A stretch of 64,000 nt of DNA from Heliobacterium mobile. GTDB lineage: Bacteria > Bacillota > Desulfitobacteriia > Heliobacteriales > Heliobacteriaceae. Below, in pieces: positions 39,646 to 48,142 of the stretch. The stretch is from positions 1 to 64,000 of the forward strand of contig NZ_WNKU01000002.1 in NCBI RefSeq assembly GCF_009720735.1, in the 5' to 3' direction. The notes beneath the pieces are model-generated. The model searched no databases, had not been told where the DNA came from, and saw nothing but the letters and a program-made list of their open reading frames with translations. The position numbers and the translations under genes were made by a program. Numbering within the stretch: position 1 is the first letter of the stretch; each line of letters starts with the position of its first letter.

Positions 39646-41337
39646 ATGCGCTGGGTCTTTCCCAAGCAGCAATCGATGCCCCCTTATCCAGGACTTTCTC
39701 CTTTTCAGTCGGCCTTGTTGTGGCGACGGGGTATCAAACCGGATGATGCGGAGGCCTTCATCCGCTCGTCCATTGACGATATGCACGACTCCCTTCTATT
39801 AAAAGACGCCGGAAAAGCAGCGCAGCTGATCCGCCAGGCGATCGATAATCAAACGCCTGTTACCGTATATGGCGATTACGATTGTGACGGTGTCACCGGG
39901 ACCGCCTTGATGGTGGAAAGCTTACGCAAACTCGGCGCTCAGGTGGACTGGTATATCAACAGCCGCTTTGTCGACGGTTTTGGCATGCACCCAAATGGCG
40001 TAGAGGAGATCGCCCGGCGGGGAGGGCACCCTCGGCTCATCGTTTCCGTCGATAACGGCATTTCCGCTGTCACAGCGGTCCAGCGGGCAAAAGAGCTCGG
40101 CATGCAAGTCGTTGTTACCGATCACCATGAGCCGGGAAGCGAACTTCCTCCGGCTGACGCCATCGTCAATCCCCGGCAAGCCGATTGTCCCTATCCCTAT
40201 AAAAGTCTCGCCGGCGTCGGTGTCGCCTTTAAGGTGTTGCAAATCTTGTTCAACGAGGCCGGCTGCCCTCGTGAGTTGCTCCGCTCCCTTGATCTGGTCG
40301 CTATCGGCACCGTCGCTGATGTCATGCCGGTGACTGGAGAAAACCGGATATTCGTAAAAAACGGGCTGAAGCTGATCAACTGGGGAGAGCGGGCTCGGAC
40401 GGGCTTGCGGGCTATTAAGGAAGTGGCCGCTTTACACCGGGAAGTCAATGCACACTATCACTTGGGCTTTATCTTCGGCCCGATGCTCAATGCGACGGGT
40501 CGGCTTGACGGCGTCCCGGCGACGGCGGTAGACCTGCTGCTCACCCGGGACTATGCACAAGCCCGGGCATTGGCTATGGAGTTAAAGGATGTAAATCAAC
40601 AGCGGCAGGAAATGACTCGCCGGCAGACAGACAAGGCAACTCGGCTGGTCAATCAGCGGGATTCTTTTCTCGTCGTCTACGATCCGGAATTTCACGAAGG
40701 CATCGTGGGCTTAATCGCCTCACGGCTCAAGGAGGAGTATTATCGACCTGTGCTCGTCCTCACCGATAGCGAGGATGCAGGCATATTGAAAGGTTCTGTC
40801 CGAAGCGTGAAAGGCTTTTCGGTTAAGGAGCACCTGATCGACGACTGTGCCGACTTGCTGACGAAAGGCGGTGGGCATGAGATGGCAGCCGGCTGTTCAT
40901 TGCCTCGGGAAAACCTGCCCCTATTGAGGGAGCGCTTAAACCGAGCCGCTGGCAGTGTTTCTCCGGAACTGTTCACACCCCTTCTGGAGATCGATTACCT
41001 CCTGCGACCGGAAGATTTAGATATGGTGCTGATTGAAGAGATTGAGCAATTCGCCCCTTATGGCGTTGGATGTCCCCGGCCCAACATCTTGCTGGCCCCC
41101 TTTTGGCCTGAACAGGTGCGGTTTATGGGCCGGGAAGGGAATCACTTGCGCTTGAGTGGGGGTGGAGTTCAAGTGATCGGCTTCAACCAAGCCGAAGAAT
41201 ACCGCCAGGCTGGCATTGATGGTCCCTTGGCGATTTTAGGCCTTCCTGAAATCAATGACTACGACGGTGCGATTCAGTTTCGCATGCGCGATGATGGTTG
41301 GCAGGCTTATGGGGATGTTTTCGCTGCGAATCAGTGA
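39646..41337 (+). CDS. recJ: Single-stranded-DNA-specific exonuclease
   Basis: 563 aa, ATG after ACGGAGGTG. DHH-family motifs: YGDYDCDGVTGTALM (motif I), VSVDNGISA (II), VVTDHHEP (III, DHH), NPRQADCPYPYKSLAGVGVA (IV), and DHHA1 motif GSVRSVKGFSVKEHL plus GGGHEMAAGCS near residue 420. The C-terminal OB domain follows. RecJ degrades ssDNA 5'-3' in recombination and mismatch repair. It is slightly shorter than RecJ of many Firmicutes (no long C-terminal extension). Confidence 0.93.
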   Translation: MRWVFPKQQSMPPYPGLSPFQSALLWRRGIKPDDAEAFIRSSIDDMHDSLLLKDAGKAAQLIRQAIDNQTPVTVYGDYDCDGVTGTALMVESLRKLGAQVDWYINSRFVDGFGMHPNGVEEIARRGGHPRLIVSVDNGISAVTAVQRAKELGMQVVVTDHHEPGSELPPADAIVNPRQADCPYPYKSLAGVGVAFKVLQILFNEAGCPRELLRSLDLVAIGTVADVMPVTGENRIFVKNGLKLINWGERARTGLRAIKEVAALHREVNAHYHLGFIFGPMLNATGRLDGVPATAVDLLLTRDYAQARALAMELKDVNQQRQEMTRRQTDKATRLVNQRDSFLVVYDPEFHEGIVGLIASRLKEEYYRPVLVLTDSEDAGILKGSVRSVKGFSVKEHLIDDCADLLTKGGGHEMAAGCSLPRENLPLLRERLNRAAGSVSPELFTPLLEIDYLLRPEDLDMVLIEEIEQFAPYGVGCPRPNILLAPFWPEQVRFMGREGNHLRLSGGGVQVIGFNQAEEYRQAGIDGPLAILGLPEINDYDGAIQFRMRDDGWQAYGDVFAANQ

Positions 41338-41342
41338 GCCCT

Positions 41343-42566
41343 TCACATATAATGACCGCCGATCTTTTCAGCTCGGTCCCGGGCCAGCCCTGCTGCGGTT
41401 AAGGAAGAGCCGCGCAGGATGGCCGATGTTCCAAAGGACTCTCGGATCCGGTCGATGACCCGGCTGGCTCGGTCTTCCCGGTCCATATCGCGAAACAGCT
41501 CCTGTTGAAGCGGGCCGTCTTCTTTGAGTTCGGAAATGTCTACGGTAAGACTGCGTACAGGCCGGCCGTCCCAATGCTGCCGAAAAAGGGTTTGCACTTT
41601 CTCATAAACTTGAGCCGATAAATTGGACGGCGTCGGCATCGTCGTCTGCCGGTAAAATCCACGGGTCAAATCATAGGCCCGCACCCCGACGGAAACAGTC
41701 CGGCCTGCTTTGTTCAGCCGCCGCGTCCTCCGGCAGACTTCATCGGTCAATTCCAGCAGGACCAGTTCAATATCGGAACTGTGGTGATAATCCCGAGGAA
41801 GAGTCACCGAATGGCCGATGCTTTTCGGTTCTTCCAGGGTTCGCTGAATAATCGGTGAACCATCGATTCCCCAGGCGAGATCATGATAAATGTCACCACG
41901 GATGCCAAAGCGCTTGATGAGGTAATGGACCGGATAGTAGGCTAAATCGCCGATAGTGATTAAGCCCATGTTGCGAAAATGGCGCTCCATGCGGGAACCA
42001 ACCATGAACATTTTTCGGAGCGGCAGGGGGTGAAGTTTCGTTTCGATATCATCGGACGTCCAAAGCGCCACGCCAGAGGGGCTTTTCTTTGCTTCCACGT
42101 CGCAAGCCATTTTGGACAAGAACTTGTTCTGGCCGATACCGACAGAGCAGGGGACCTTCACCTCGTCCCAGACTCGTTGCCGAAATCGCCGGGCTGCTTC
42201 TACGGCGTCTCCCCAAATGTGTTCCGTGCCCCGCACATCGATAAAGAGTTCATCGACGCTGTAGGGCTCGACAAGGGGGGAGATAGTCCGGGCGATTTGC
42301 TGGATCTGCCAGGAAACTTCCATATAAAGACTCATACGAGGGCGGACACATATCGCCTCGGGACAGACAGCCCGGGCTTCCCCTACGGTCATGGCCGTCT
42401 TCACGCCGTAGGCTTTGGCTTCCCGGGAAGCGGCCAGAATAATCCCGTGCCGCCGTTCCGGATCACCGCAGACGAGCACCGCTTTTCCTTTCAGAGAGGG
42501 ATTATGGGCTACCTCCACGCTAGCATAGAAAGAATTCATGTCTGCCAGCAGAACTGTAGGTTTCAC
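41343..42566 (-). CDS. Y-family translesion DNA polymerase
   Basis: 407 aa. Motifs: LLADMNSFYASVEVAHNPSL (catalytic Asp and steric region), PYSVDELFIDVRG (S-x-D-E), SVGIGQNKFLSKMACDVEAK (fingers/thumb) and a little-finger domain. The C-terminus SSLTAAGLARDRAEKIGGHY resembles UvrX/YqjW-type members more than DinB. It copies damaged templates. Two LexA-like boxes and a good promoter precede it, so it is probably part of the SOS response. It is convergent with recJ. Confidence 0.88.
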   Translation of the reverse strand: MKPTVLLADMNSFYASVEVAHNPSLKGKAVLVCGDPERRHGIILAASREAKAYGVKTAMTVGEARAVCPEAICVRPRMSLYMEVSWQIQQIARTISPLVEPYSVDELFIDVRGTEHIWGDAVEAARRFRQRVWDEVKVPCSVGIGQNKFLSKMACDVEAKKSPSGVALWTSDDIETKLHPLPLRKMFMVGSRMERHFRNMGLITIGDLAYYPVHYLIKRFGIRGDIYHDLAWGIDGSPIIQRTLEEPKSIGHSVTLPRDYHHSSDIELVLLELTDEVCRRTRRLNKAGRTVSVGVRAYDLTRGFYRQTTMPTPSNLSAQVYEKVQTLFRQHWDGRPVRSLTVDISELKEDGPLQQELFRDMDREDRASRVIDRIRESFGTSAILRGSSLTAAGLARDRAEKIGGHYM

Positions 42567-42611
42567 AGCTCACTCACACCCATCGTCTCCTCTGTGTACA
42601 ACTTCACCTTA

Positions 42612-42668
42612 GAACATATATTCTTAGAACGTCAGTTTCATTATACGAACATTCGTTGGCTTTGTCAT
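42612..42668 (-). promoter_or_regulatory. SOS promoter with two LexA-like boxes
   Basis: Minus-strand promoter ATGACA, 17 bases, TATAAT. CGAACATTCGTT lies within the spacer, and GAACATATATTC (one mismatch from GAAC-N4-GTTC) lies near the start of transcription. Both fit the Firmicute LexA consensus GAAC-N4-GTTC approximately. Confidence 0.68.
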
Positions 42669-42722
42669 GGAAATTTGTTCGATTTTCGATTGCTAAATTA
42701 TGGTGCATGGGAAAAATAAAAA

Positions 42723-42741
42723 GGGCGCCGTAAAGGCGCCC
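42723..42741 (-). terminator. Terminator of the 50-aa gene
   Basis: GGGCGCC/GGCGCCC stem with minus-strand tail TTTTTATTTTT. Confidence 0.8.
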
Positions 42742-42782
42742 GAAAAATCGGAAATTATGAACCTATTGGAAACAGGCTTGTC

Positions 42783-42935
42783 CTATGCGGGAAGGTAGAC
42801 GTAATCTTCGTGGTACCGCGGAAAGATGAGCTCTTTACCAGTGAGGCGGCCATCGTTTGCGACAACGAGGACTTTATCCTCCAAGTATTGAAGCACGGTC
42901 CAGGTCGTTTCGGTCCAGGGGATGAAAATTCGCAT
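42783..42935 (-). CDS. Small protein of unknown function
   Basis: 50 aa, ATG with a very strong AGAAGGAGG site 6 bases upstream and its own terminator downstream. The sequence (MRIFIPWTETTWTVLQYLED, then VANDGRLTGKELIFPRYHED) looks like a compact beta-rich domain. No family recognised. The clear expression signals support a real gene. Confidence 0.72.
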   Translation of the reverse strand: MRIFIPWTETTWTVLQYLEDKVLVVANDGRLTGKELIFPRYHEDYVYLPA

Positions 42936-43106
42936 GGGAATCCTCCTTCTAGCTACACATGATGTCAAAGTGTTCCCAGTGGCAACCTGTACATCTATTG
43001 TACAAGCTTAGTGTAACACTGATAAAAGCATATGTAAATGATATGATTGGAAGTATTCCTATGAATCGGATATAATGGCTGTAATGGAGGAAGGGAGGAG
43101 ACGCTG

Positions 43107-43298
43107 ATGTCTCTCTGTGACAAGTGTAACGAATGCCGCCGTGACAAACAGGACGAACTGGAGCGGTTTCGTGAAAAATTCGTCGAGGGCGGTGTCGTCG
43201 AAAAGTCGCCTGAATGTAAAGAATGCGACAATGTAGAAGGAGAAAACCTGGAGCGTTGCTTGATTTGCGGCGCACCGATTGACAAAAAGAAACAGTAA
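43107..43298 (+). CDS. Cys-rich small protein, zinc-ribbon-like
   Basis: 63 aa, ATG after GGGAGGAG. Seven Cys in CDKCNEC, SPECKEC and LERCLICGAP suggest one or two zinc-binding knuckles separated by a charged helix. A perfect terminator hairpin follows. Function unknown. Confidence 0.75.
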   Translation: MSLCDKCNECRRDKQDELERFREKFVEGGVVEKSPECKECDNVEGENLERCLICGAPIDKKKQ

Positions 43299-43304
43299 AA
43301 ATCT

Positions 43305-43326
43305 GAAGGAGGCGGCAGCCTCCTTC
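43305..43326 (+). terminator. Terminator
   Basis: GAAGGAGGC/GCCTCCTTC with loop GGCA, followed by ATTTATTATT. Confidence 0.75.
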
Positions 43327-43405
43327 ATTTATTATTGATTTTCTTGCCATGCCAGGGGTAAGGAATTATAATGGCATGGAATCCTAAGGGCAAGGAGGGT
43401 GATGC

Positions 43406-44785
43406 ATGAAAAAACCTACAAATCCCCGATTGACGCTTGGTTTGGGTTTATTTTTGTTGTTTATGTTGACGGCAGGGGTCTCATACGGATTATTTAGCTT
43501 ACAATCTTCCGAGAATAACGGGGTTACCTCCGACGGCCCGCTGACACAGGCCGAATTAAAAAAGCGCATGAATGTGTTGCTGTTGGCCATCGATAAACGA
43601 CCCGGTGAGAATACCGGCCGGACCGATACCATGATCCTGGCCAGCATCGACCGTCAGGATAAAAAAGTCTTCCTTTTATCGATCCCACGGGATACACGCG
43701 TAAAAATTGACGGGCACGGCTTGGACAAGATCAACTCGGCCCACATGTACGGCGGTGTTCCCTTGGCGGAGAAGACCGTAGAAGACTTGTTGGGCATCCC
43801 GGTCGATTACTACGTGAAAACCGATTTTGACGGTTTTCGCGAAATCGTCGAAACGCTCGGCGGTGTAGAAATTGACGTTGAAAAAAACATGTATCATAAT
43901 GAAGGAGATTCCGAGGATTTAATTAATTTAAAAAAGGGCGTACAGACATTAAACGGCAAAGAAGCCTTGCAGTACGTTCGTTTTCGTTCGGACGAGCTCG
44001 GCGATATCAGCCGTACTCAACGGCAGCAAAAGTTTCTACAAGCCTTGGCCAAATCGGCCCTGCAAATGAATACGGTGTGGAAACTGCCAGCTTTGGTGCC
44101 GCAACTATCTAAAGTGGTGGAAACCGATCTCGGAGTCGGCGATATGGTTTCTTTGGCCATGATGGCCAAAGACTGGAAGTCTGAGAACATCATCGCGCAC
44201 ACCTTGCCAGGCAACTTTATGACCTTAAACGGGATCAGTTACTGGTATGTTGACCCTTCGAAAGCTAAGCAGGCGGCCCTAGACTTTATGCGCGGCATCA
44301 TTACGACGAAAGTGATCGATGAAGGGACCGTCGTCTTAGAGGAAAAACCGCGGGTCAAATCGGATGACAGCGAAAAAGCTGACGATAAGAAAGCGGATGA
44401 GAAGGCCGACCCATCGACTGCCTCTGACGGCAAAAAGACGACTGGCGAAGGCTCGCTCAAGCCGGGAACGTCCAACGGAAAGACGGACAGTCTCAACGGA
44501 AAGGCATCTCCTGAAAACCCGCTGAATCCGAAGAATCCGAAAGCGCCTTCCAGTAACCAATCTACTACGGGGAATCATTCAACAGGTTCTGTCACGAATC
44601 CCCAAAACAATAGCTCTGGCTATCCCGATATCAACATACCCTCTACCGGAACTCCTTCCACAAATAATCCTGCTGCTGGTAATTCCGTTGAGCCGACTAA
44701 CCCCTCCACGGCGGCGCCCAACCGTGTCATCCCTGGTGCTCCCCCCGTTCCGTCAGGCGTTCAGTCTCCTGACAGCGGATTGTAA
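43406..44785 (+). CDS. LytR-CpsA-Psr (LCP) family phosphotransferase
   Basis: 459 aa, ATG after AAGGAGGG. One N-terminal membrane anchor (LTLGLGLFLLFMLTAGVSYG) is followed by the LCP domain: MNVLLLAIDKRP, GRTDTMILASID, VFLLSIPRDTRV, and ALQYVRFRSDELGDISRTQR with the conserved Arg/Asp residues. It attaches secondary polymers such as teichoic acid or capsule to peptidoglycan outside the membrane. The last 150 residues are a low-complexity Lys/Asp then Pro/Asn/Ser/Thr-rich tail, probably crossing the wall. Confidence 0.92.
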   Translation: MKKPTNPRLTLGLGLFLLFMLTAGVSYGLFSLQSSENNGVTSDGPLTQAELKKRMNVLLLAIDKRPGENTGRTDTMILASIDRQDKKVFLLSIPRDTRVKIDGHGLDKINSAHMYGGVPLAEKTVEDLLGIPVDYYVKTDFDGFREIVETLGGVEIDVEKNMYHNEGDSEDLINLKKGVQTLNGKEALQYVRFRSDELGDISRTQRQQKFLQALAKSALQMNTVWKLPALVPQLSKVVETDLGVGDMVSLAMMAKDWKSENIIAHTLPGNFMTLNGISYWYVDPSKAKQAALDFMRGIITTKVIDEGTVVLEEKPRVKSDDSEKADDKKADEKADPSTASDGKKTTGEGSLKPGTSNGKTDSLNGKASPENPLNPKNPKAPSSNQSTTGNHSTGSVTNPQNNSSGYPDINIPSTGTPSTNNPAAGNSVEPTNPSTAAPNRVIPGAPPVPSGVQSPDSGL

Positions 44786-44815
44786 ATGAATAATGACTTC
44801 AAGGAGGCTTCTTCT

Positions 44816-46063
44816 GTGGAATCGATGATTCGCGACATTTCTCTTGCCCCGAAAGGCCAGTTGAAAATCGACTGGGTGGCCCAACACATGCCTATCTTGA
44901 ACCAGTTGAAAAAGGATTTTGAAAAGCGCAAGCCCTTAGCTGGTAAACGAGTAATCATCTGCCTGCACTTGGAAGCGAAAACGGCCTACCTGGCGCTGAC
45001 TGTTAAGGCAGCCGGTGCGGAAGTGGCTGTTTGCGGCTCCAACCCGCTGTCCACACAAGACGATGTGGTAGCTGCGCTCGTGCAAAACGGCGTCACCGCC
45101 TATGCCTGGTACGGAGCTACAGATGAAGAATATAAAATGCACCTGAATAAGGCCCTCGATTTTCAGCCGGATATTCTCATCGATGACGGCGGTGACTTAG
45201 TGGCTACGCTTCACGCGGAACGGCCTGAGCAAGCCAAAAAAATCATCGGCGGAGCCGAAGAAACGACAACCGGTATTTTGCGATTGAAAGCGCTCGCGAA
45301 GGAAGGTCACTTAAGCTTCCCCATGATGGCCGTCAATGACGCCCAAATGAAGTACCTCTTTGACAATCGCTACGGAACCGGTCAGTCTGTGTGGGATGCT
45401 ATCATGCGAACGACTAACCTGGTCGTATGCGGGAAAGTCGTCGTCGTCGGCGGCTACGGCTGGTGCGGGAAAGGCGTTGCCGCCCGGGCTAGAGGCCTCA
45501 ATGCCCGCATCGTCGTCACTGAAATCGATCCCGTTAAAGCAAACGAAGCTTTGATGGATGGCTTTGAAGTCATGCCGATGGTGGAAGCAGCGAAAATCGG
45601 TGATGTCTTTGTCACCGTCACGGGCAACCGGGATATTGTCCGCCGAGAACACCTGGAAGTCATCAAAGACAAAGCGATTCTCTGTAACGCCGGCCACTTT
45701 GACGTAGAAGTAAATAAAGAAGATCTTCGCGCCCTTTCCACGAGTGTCCGTATCGCACGGAACAACATCGAAGAGTACACCTTCCGCGACGGACGCAAAG
45801 TCTATCTGCTCGGAGAAGGTCGACTGGTGAACTTAGCTTGTGGAGACGGCCACCCTGCTGAGGTGATGGATTTAACCTTTGCCCTGCAAGCGATGTCCTT
45901 GGAATACGTCTTCACCAACCGGGAACAGTTGGAACCAAAAGTCTATCCCGTTCCCGAAGAAATCGACCGCAAAGTCGCACAACTTCGTTTGCAAGCTCTC
46001 GGTGTATCTATCGACGAATTGACGGAAGTCCAATCGAAGTACCTGAACAGTTGGCAGGAATAA
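44816..46063 (+). CDS. ahcY: S-adenosylhomocysteine hydrolase
   Basis: 415 aa. GTG start chosen 8 bases after AAGGAGG; a longer ATG frame begins right at the LCP stop but has no ribosome site. KRVIICLHLEAKTAYLALT, AVNDAQMKYLFDNRYGTGQS, and the NAD-binding VVVGGYGWCGKGVAARARGL followed by VTEIDPVKANEALMDGFEV are diagnostic. The C-terminus ends in SKYLNSW, close to the usual K-x-x-Y ending that contacts NAD. It splits SAH into adenosine and homocysteine, recycling the product of methyltransferases. Confidence 0.94.
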   Translation: MESMIRDISLAPKGQLKIDWVAQHMPILNQLKKDFEKRKPLAGKRVIICLHLEAKTAYLALTVKAAGAEVAVCGSNPLSTQDDVVAALVQNGVTAYAWYGATDEEYKMHLNKALDFQPDILIDDGGDLVATLHAERPEQAKKIIGGAEETTTGILRLKALAKEGHLSFPMMAVNDAQMKYLFDNRYGTGQSVWDAIMRTTNLVVCGKVVVVGGYGWCGKGVAARARGLNARIVVTEIDPVKANEALMDGFEVMPMVEAAKIGDVFVTVTGNRDIVRREHLEVIKDKAILCNAGHFDVEVNKEDLRALSTSVRIARNNIEEYTFRDGRKVYLLGEGRLVNLACGDGHPAEVMDLTFALQAMSLEYVFTNREQLEPKVYPVPEEIDRKVAQLRLQALGVSIDELTEVQSKYLNSWQE

Positions 46064-46086
46064 CCTCGCTGACGTGGAATAAGAAA

Positions 46087-46113
46087 AAAGGCCGTCACCT
46101 GACGGCCTTTTCG
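46087..46113 (+). terminator. Terminator after ahcY
   Basis: AAAGGCCGTCA/TGACGGCCTTT stem followed by TCGC; the upstream A run makes it work in both directions. Confidence 0.7.
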
Positions 46114-46139
46114 CATGAGTCGAGGGAGAGGAGAACAGC

Positions 46140-46844
46140 ATGCTTGTATTCTTCGATGTGGATGGAACCCTGACGGAAGGGTCGAACGTATGGGAGTATA
46201 TCTACCGCCGCTTAGGTATATGGAACACAATAGGAATCCCTATTCAAGAACGATTTTTGCGCGGTAAAATCACCTACGAAGAATTTGCCCAAAGGGATGC
46301 CGCCCATTTTGCCGACACTCCTGCCCGTCTGCTTCAAGAATGGGTTTCACAAATTCCGATTCGCCCTCAAGTGAAAGAATTGCTGCACACGTTACAGTCA
46401 CAGGGACACCGAATCATCCTTTTATCGACCGGGTTGACCTTGCTGACAGACCGATTAGCCAAAGAATTCGGGATTTTCGACGCCGTAGCCAATGAACTGG
46501 AGATAGTGGAAGAGAAGGCCAGCGGAAAGGTTTTTGTTCATGTCTCTGCCGACGATATTCATCGGGATAAGGGAGCATGGGTTCGTCATTTTTGTAAAAA
46601 ATATCGAGTGAGTACGGAACAGACCGTAGCTGTTGGTGATTCAGCGGGGGACATTCCGATGTTTCGCCAAGTGGAACTGCCCATATTATTTGCACCTGCT
46701 GACAGCAGTGCCGACCCAAAAGCCATTCAAAAAGGGATCCCCGGCATCGTCGTAACGGAAACAATGACGGAAACAGGCCGGGAAATACTTGATTTTGCCC
46801 AGCCGAGCCGTTACTGGTTGGGTTGGAGGAGATATGCCCGCTAA
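46140..46844 (+). CDS. HAD-superfamily phosphatase (SerB-like IB)
   Basis: 234 aa, ATG after GGAGAGGAG. HAD motif I FFDVDGTLT, motif II LLSTGL, motif III with Lys in RDKGAW, and motif IV VGDSAGDIPMF are all present. Length and motif spacing match HAD-IB enzymes such as phosphoserine phosphatase or cell-envelope phosphatases. The substrate is unknown. It overlaps the next gene by 11 bases. Confidence 0.87.
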   Translation: MLVFFDVDGTLTEGSNVWEYIYRRLGIWNTIGIPIQERFLRGKITYEEFAQRDAAHFADTPARLLQEWVSQIPIRPQVKELLHTLQSQGHRIILLSTGLTLLTDRLAKEFGIFDAVANELEIVEEKASGKVFVHVSADDIHRDKGAWVRHFCKKYRVSTEQTVAVGDSAGDIPMFRQVELPILFAPADSSADPKAIQKGIPGIVVTETMTETGREILDFAQPSRYWLGWRRYAR

Positions 46845-47130
46845 GACTCTTTGGCGTCATAAAACCTTTCCCCTGATCACCTTTCGTTCGCCCCAAGAAG
46901 CAATGGCTGCCGAAGAAATCCTTAAAGAGGTCACCCTTAGCTGCCTCGTCGTCCCGACGCCCCGCGAACTAGCTGAGGGATGCGGTTTGTCGTTGCGTGT
47001 ATTTCCACAGGACGTGGAAAAATGCGGTGACGCACTGGCTCAGCGCACCATTCAGGCAAAATTTTACGAATGGAATGAAAAGGAAAACAAATGGCAACCT
47101 TTCGTCGGAGCCATAAAGGTGATAGAATAA
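46834..47130 (+). CDS. DUF3343 family protein
   Basis: 98 aa, ATG after GGAGGAG. FPLITFRSPQEAMAAEEIL, then VVPTPRELAEGCGLSLRV match DUF3343, small proteins often found with sulfur-carrier, selenium or radical-SAM genes and in anaerobic Firmicutes. A Cys in the GCGLSLR phrase is conserved in the family. Role not known. It ends with an extra C-terminal strand (ENKWQPFVGAIKVIE). Confidence 0.8.
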   Translation: MPAKTLWRHKTFPLITFRSPQEAMAAEEILKEVTLSCLVVPTPRELAEGCGLSLRVFPQDVEKCGDALAQRTIQAKFYEWNEKENKWQPFVGAIKVIE

Positions 47131-47182
47131 AGCTAAGTCCGTCGTGCCCCTGGCAAAGCGTTGTACCATGGAGGTTTATTTG

Positions 47183-47692
47183 ATGAATCATAAGGCGGCC
47201 ATCCCTAATGCCTTCACACTGACGAACTTGCTGCTCGGTATCCTTTCCATCGTCTACACAATGGATCAAAATTACCGCATGTCCGCCATCATGATTCTGT
47301 TAGCAGCCATACTGGACGGCATGGACGGCAAGGTTGCCAGAAAACTGGACGTGGCCTCTCCCTTTGGGAAAGAGTTGGACTCGCTCTCTGATCTTGTCTC
47401 CTTCGGTGTGGCTCCGGCTATCCTGATCTACGCGGCTCAACTCAATGAGCCATACGGGATCATTGGACTGACTGTCGCTATCCTGTTTGCCTTATGCGGC
47501 GCTATCCGCTTGGCTCGGTTCAACATCCTCAACATTACGACCCATTTTCTCGGTATCCCCATCACCGTCGCCGGCCCCTTGATGGCCCTCTTTAGTTTAG
47601 CAGGAGATCATTTACCTGATTTGTTTTTCCCAGTGGCTATGTTGCTGTTGGCGGGGCTGATGGTATCCAATCTTAAAGTTCCCAAGTTTTAG
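47183..47692 (+). CDS. pssA: CDP-diacylglycerol--serine O-phosphatidyltransferase
   Basis: 169 aa, ATG 8 bases after GGAGG. The CDP-alcohol phosphotransferase motif is complete: DGMDGKVARKLDVASPFGKE, then LDSLSDLVSFG (D-G-x2-A-R-x8-G-x3-D-x3-D). About five membrane helices are seen. It makes phosphatidylserine, the precursor of phosphatidylethanolamine. No psd gene is adjacent in this window. It is short compared with the E. coli type, as is normal for Gram-positive PssA. Confidence 0.9.
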   Translation: MNHKAAIPNAFTLTNLLLGILSIVYTMDQNYRMSAIMILLAAILDGMDGKVARKLDVASPFGKELDSLSDLVSFGVAPAILIYAAQLNEPYGIIGLTVAILFALCGAIRLARFNILNITTHFLGIPITVAGPLMALFSLAGDHLPDLFFPVAMLLLAGLMVSNLKVPKF

Positions 47693-47705
47693 TACCATAA
47701 AAGCA

Positions 47706-47737
47706 AAACCCCTGGCCCGACACCAGGGGTTTCTTTT
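47706..47737 (+). terminator. Terminator after pssA
   Basis: AAACCCCTGG/CCAGGGGTTT with loop CCCGACA, followed by CTTTTC. Confidence 0.85.
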
Positions 47738-47757
47738 CAAAGTCTATAAAAAGATTA

Positions 47758-47824
47758 GTGGAAGTCCCTCTTCGCTGGTTAGGCTAGTCGGGAAGGGACC
47801 ATCTTGCCGACAGGGGACTTCCAC
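47758..47824. other. Unassigned structured element
   Basis: GTGGAAGTCCC pairs perfectly with GGGACTTCCAC (11 bp) around 45 bases that contain an inner GTCGG/CCGAC stem. It lies between a terminator and a small Cys-rich gene. It could be an RNA leader, an attenuator or a tiny inverted-repeat element. It lacks a T run, so it is not a simple terminator. Confidence 0.5.
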
Positions 47825-47880
47825 ACCCATAGTATGACCGTCGATATCATCCTTCATACAGTGAGGTGAAAAAATTTTTC

Positions 47881-48087
47881 ATGCAAATCCCTTATTGCGA
47901 ACATTGTGGCGCCACGGACACGCAAGGAGCTATCTGTGGCCACTGTGATTCCATGTATTGTTACGACTGCATGGAAAAAAAGCAGATCAACATGTTTGTC
48001 TGCAAAAAGTGCGGCCGTTTTATCTGCGCCGCTTGCCGTACCGGTATGGATGATTGTACACAGGTTCCGACGAAAACTGAACGATAG
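47881..48087 (+). CDS. Cys-rich zinc-finger-like small protein
   Basis: 68 aa, ATG about 13 bases after GAGGTG; a GTG five codons earlier lies inside the ribosome site. CEHCGATDTQGAICGHC, then YCYDCMEKKQ and CKKCGRFICAAC give at least five CxxC pairs, arranged like cross-braced zinc fingers. No catalytic motif. Probably a metal-binding interaction protein. Family not recognised. Confidence 0.72.
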   Translation: MQIPYCEHCGATDTQGAICGHCDSMYCYDCMEKKQINMFVCKKCGRFICAACRTGMDDCTQVPTKTER

Positions 48088-48142
48088 CATAATGAACAAG
48101 GCCGTTGCATAGACATTACTACCACATTCTGGGAGGTATTCT

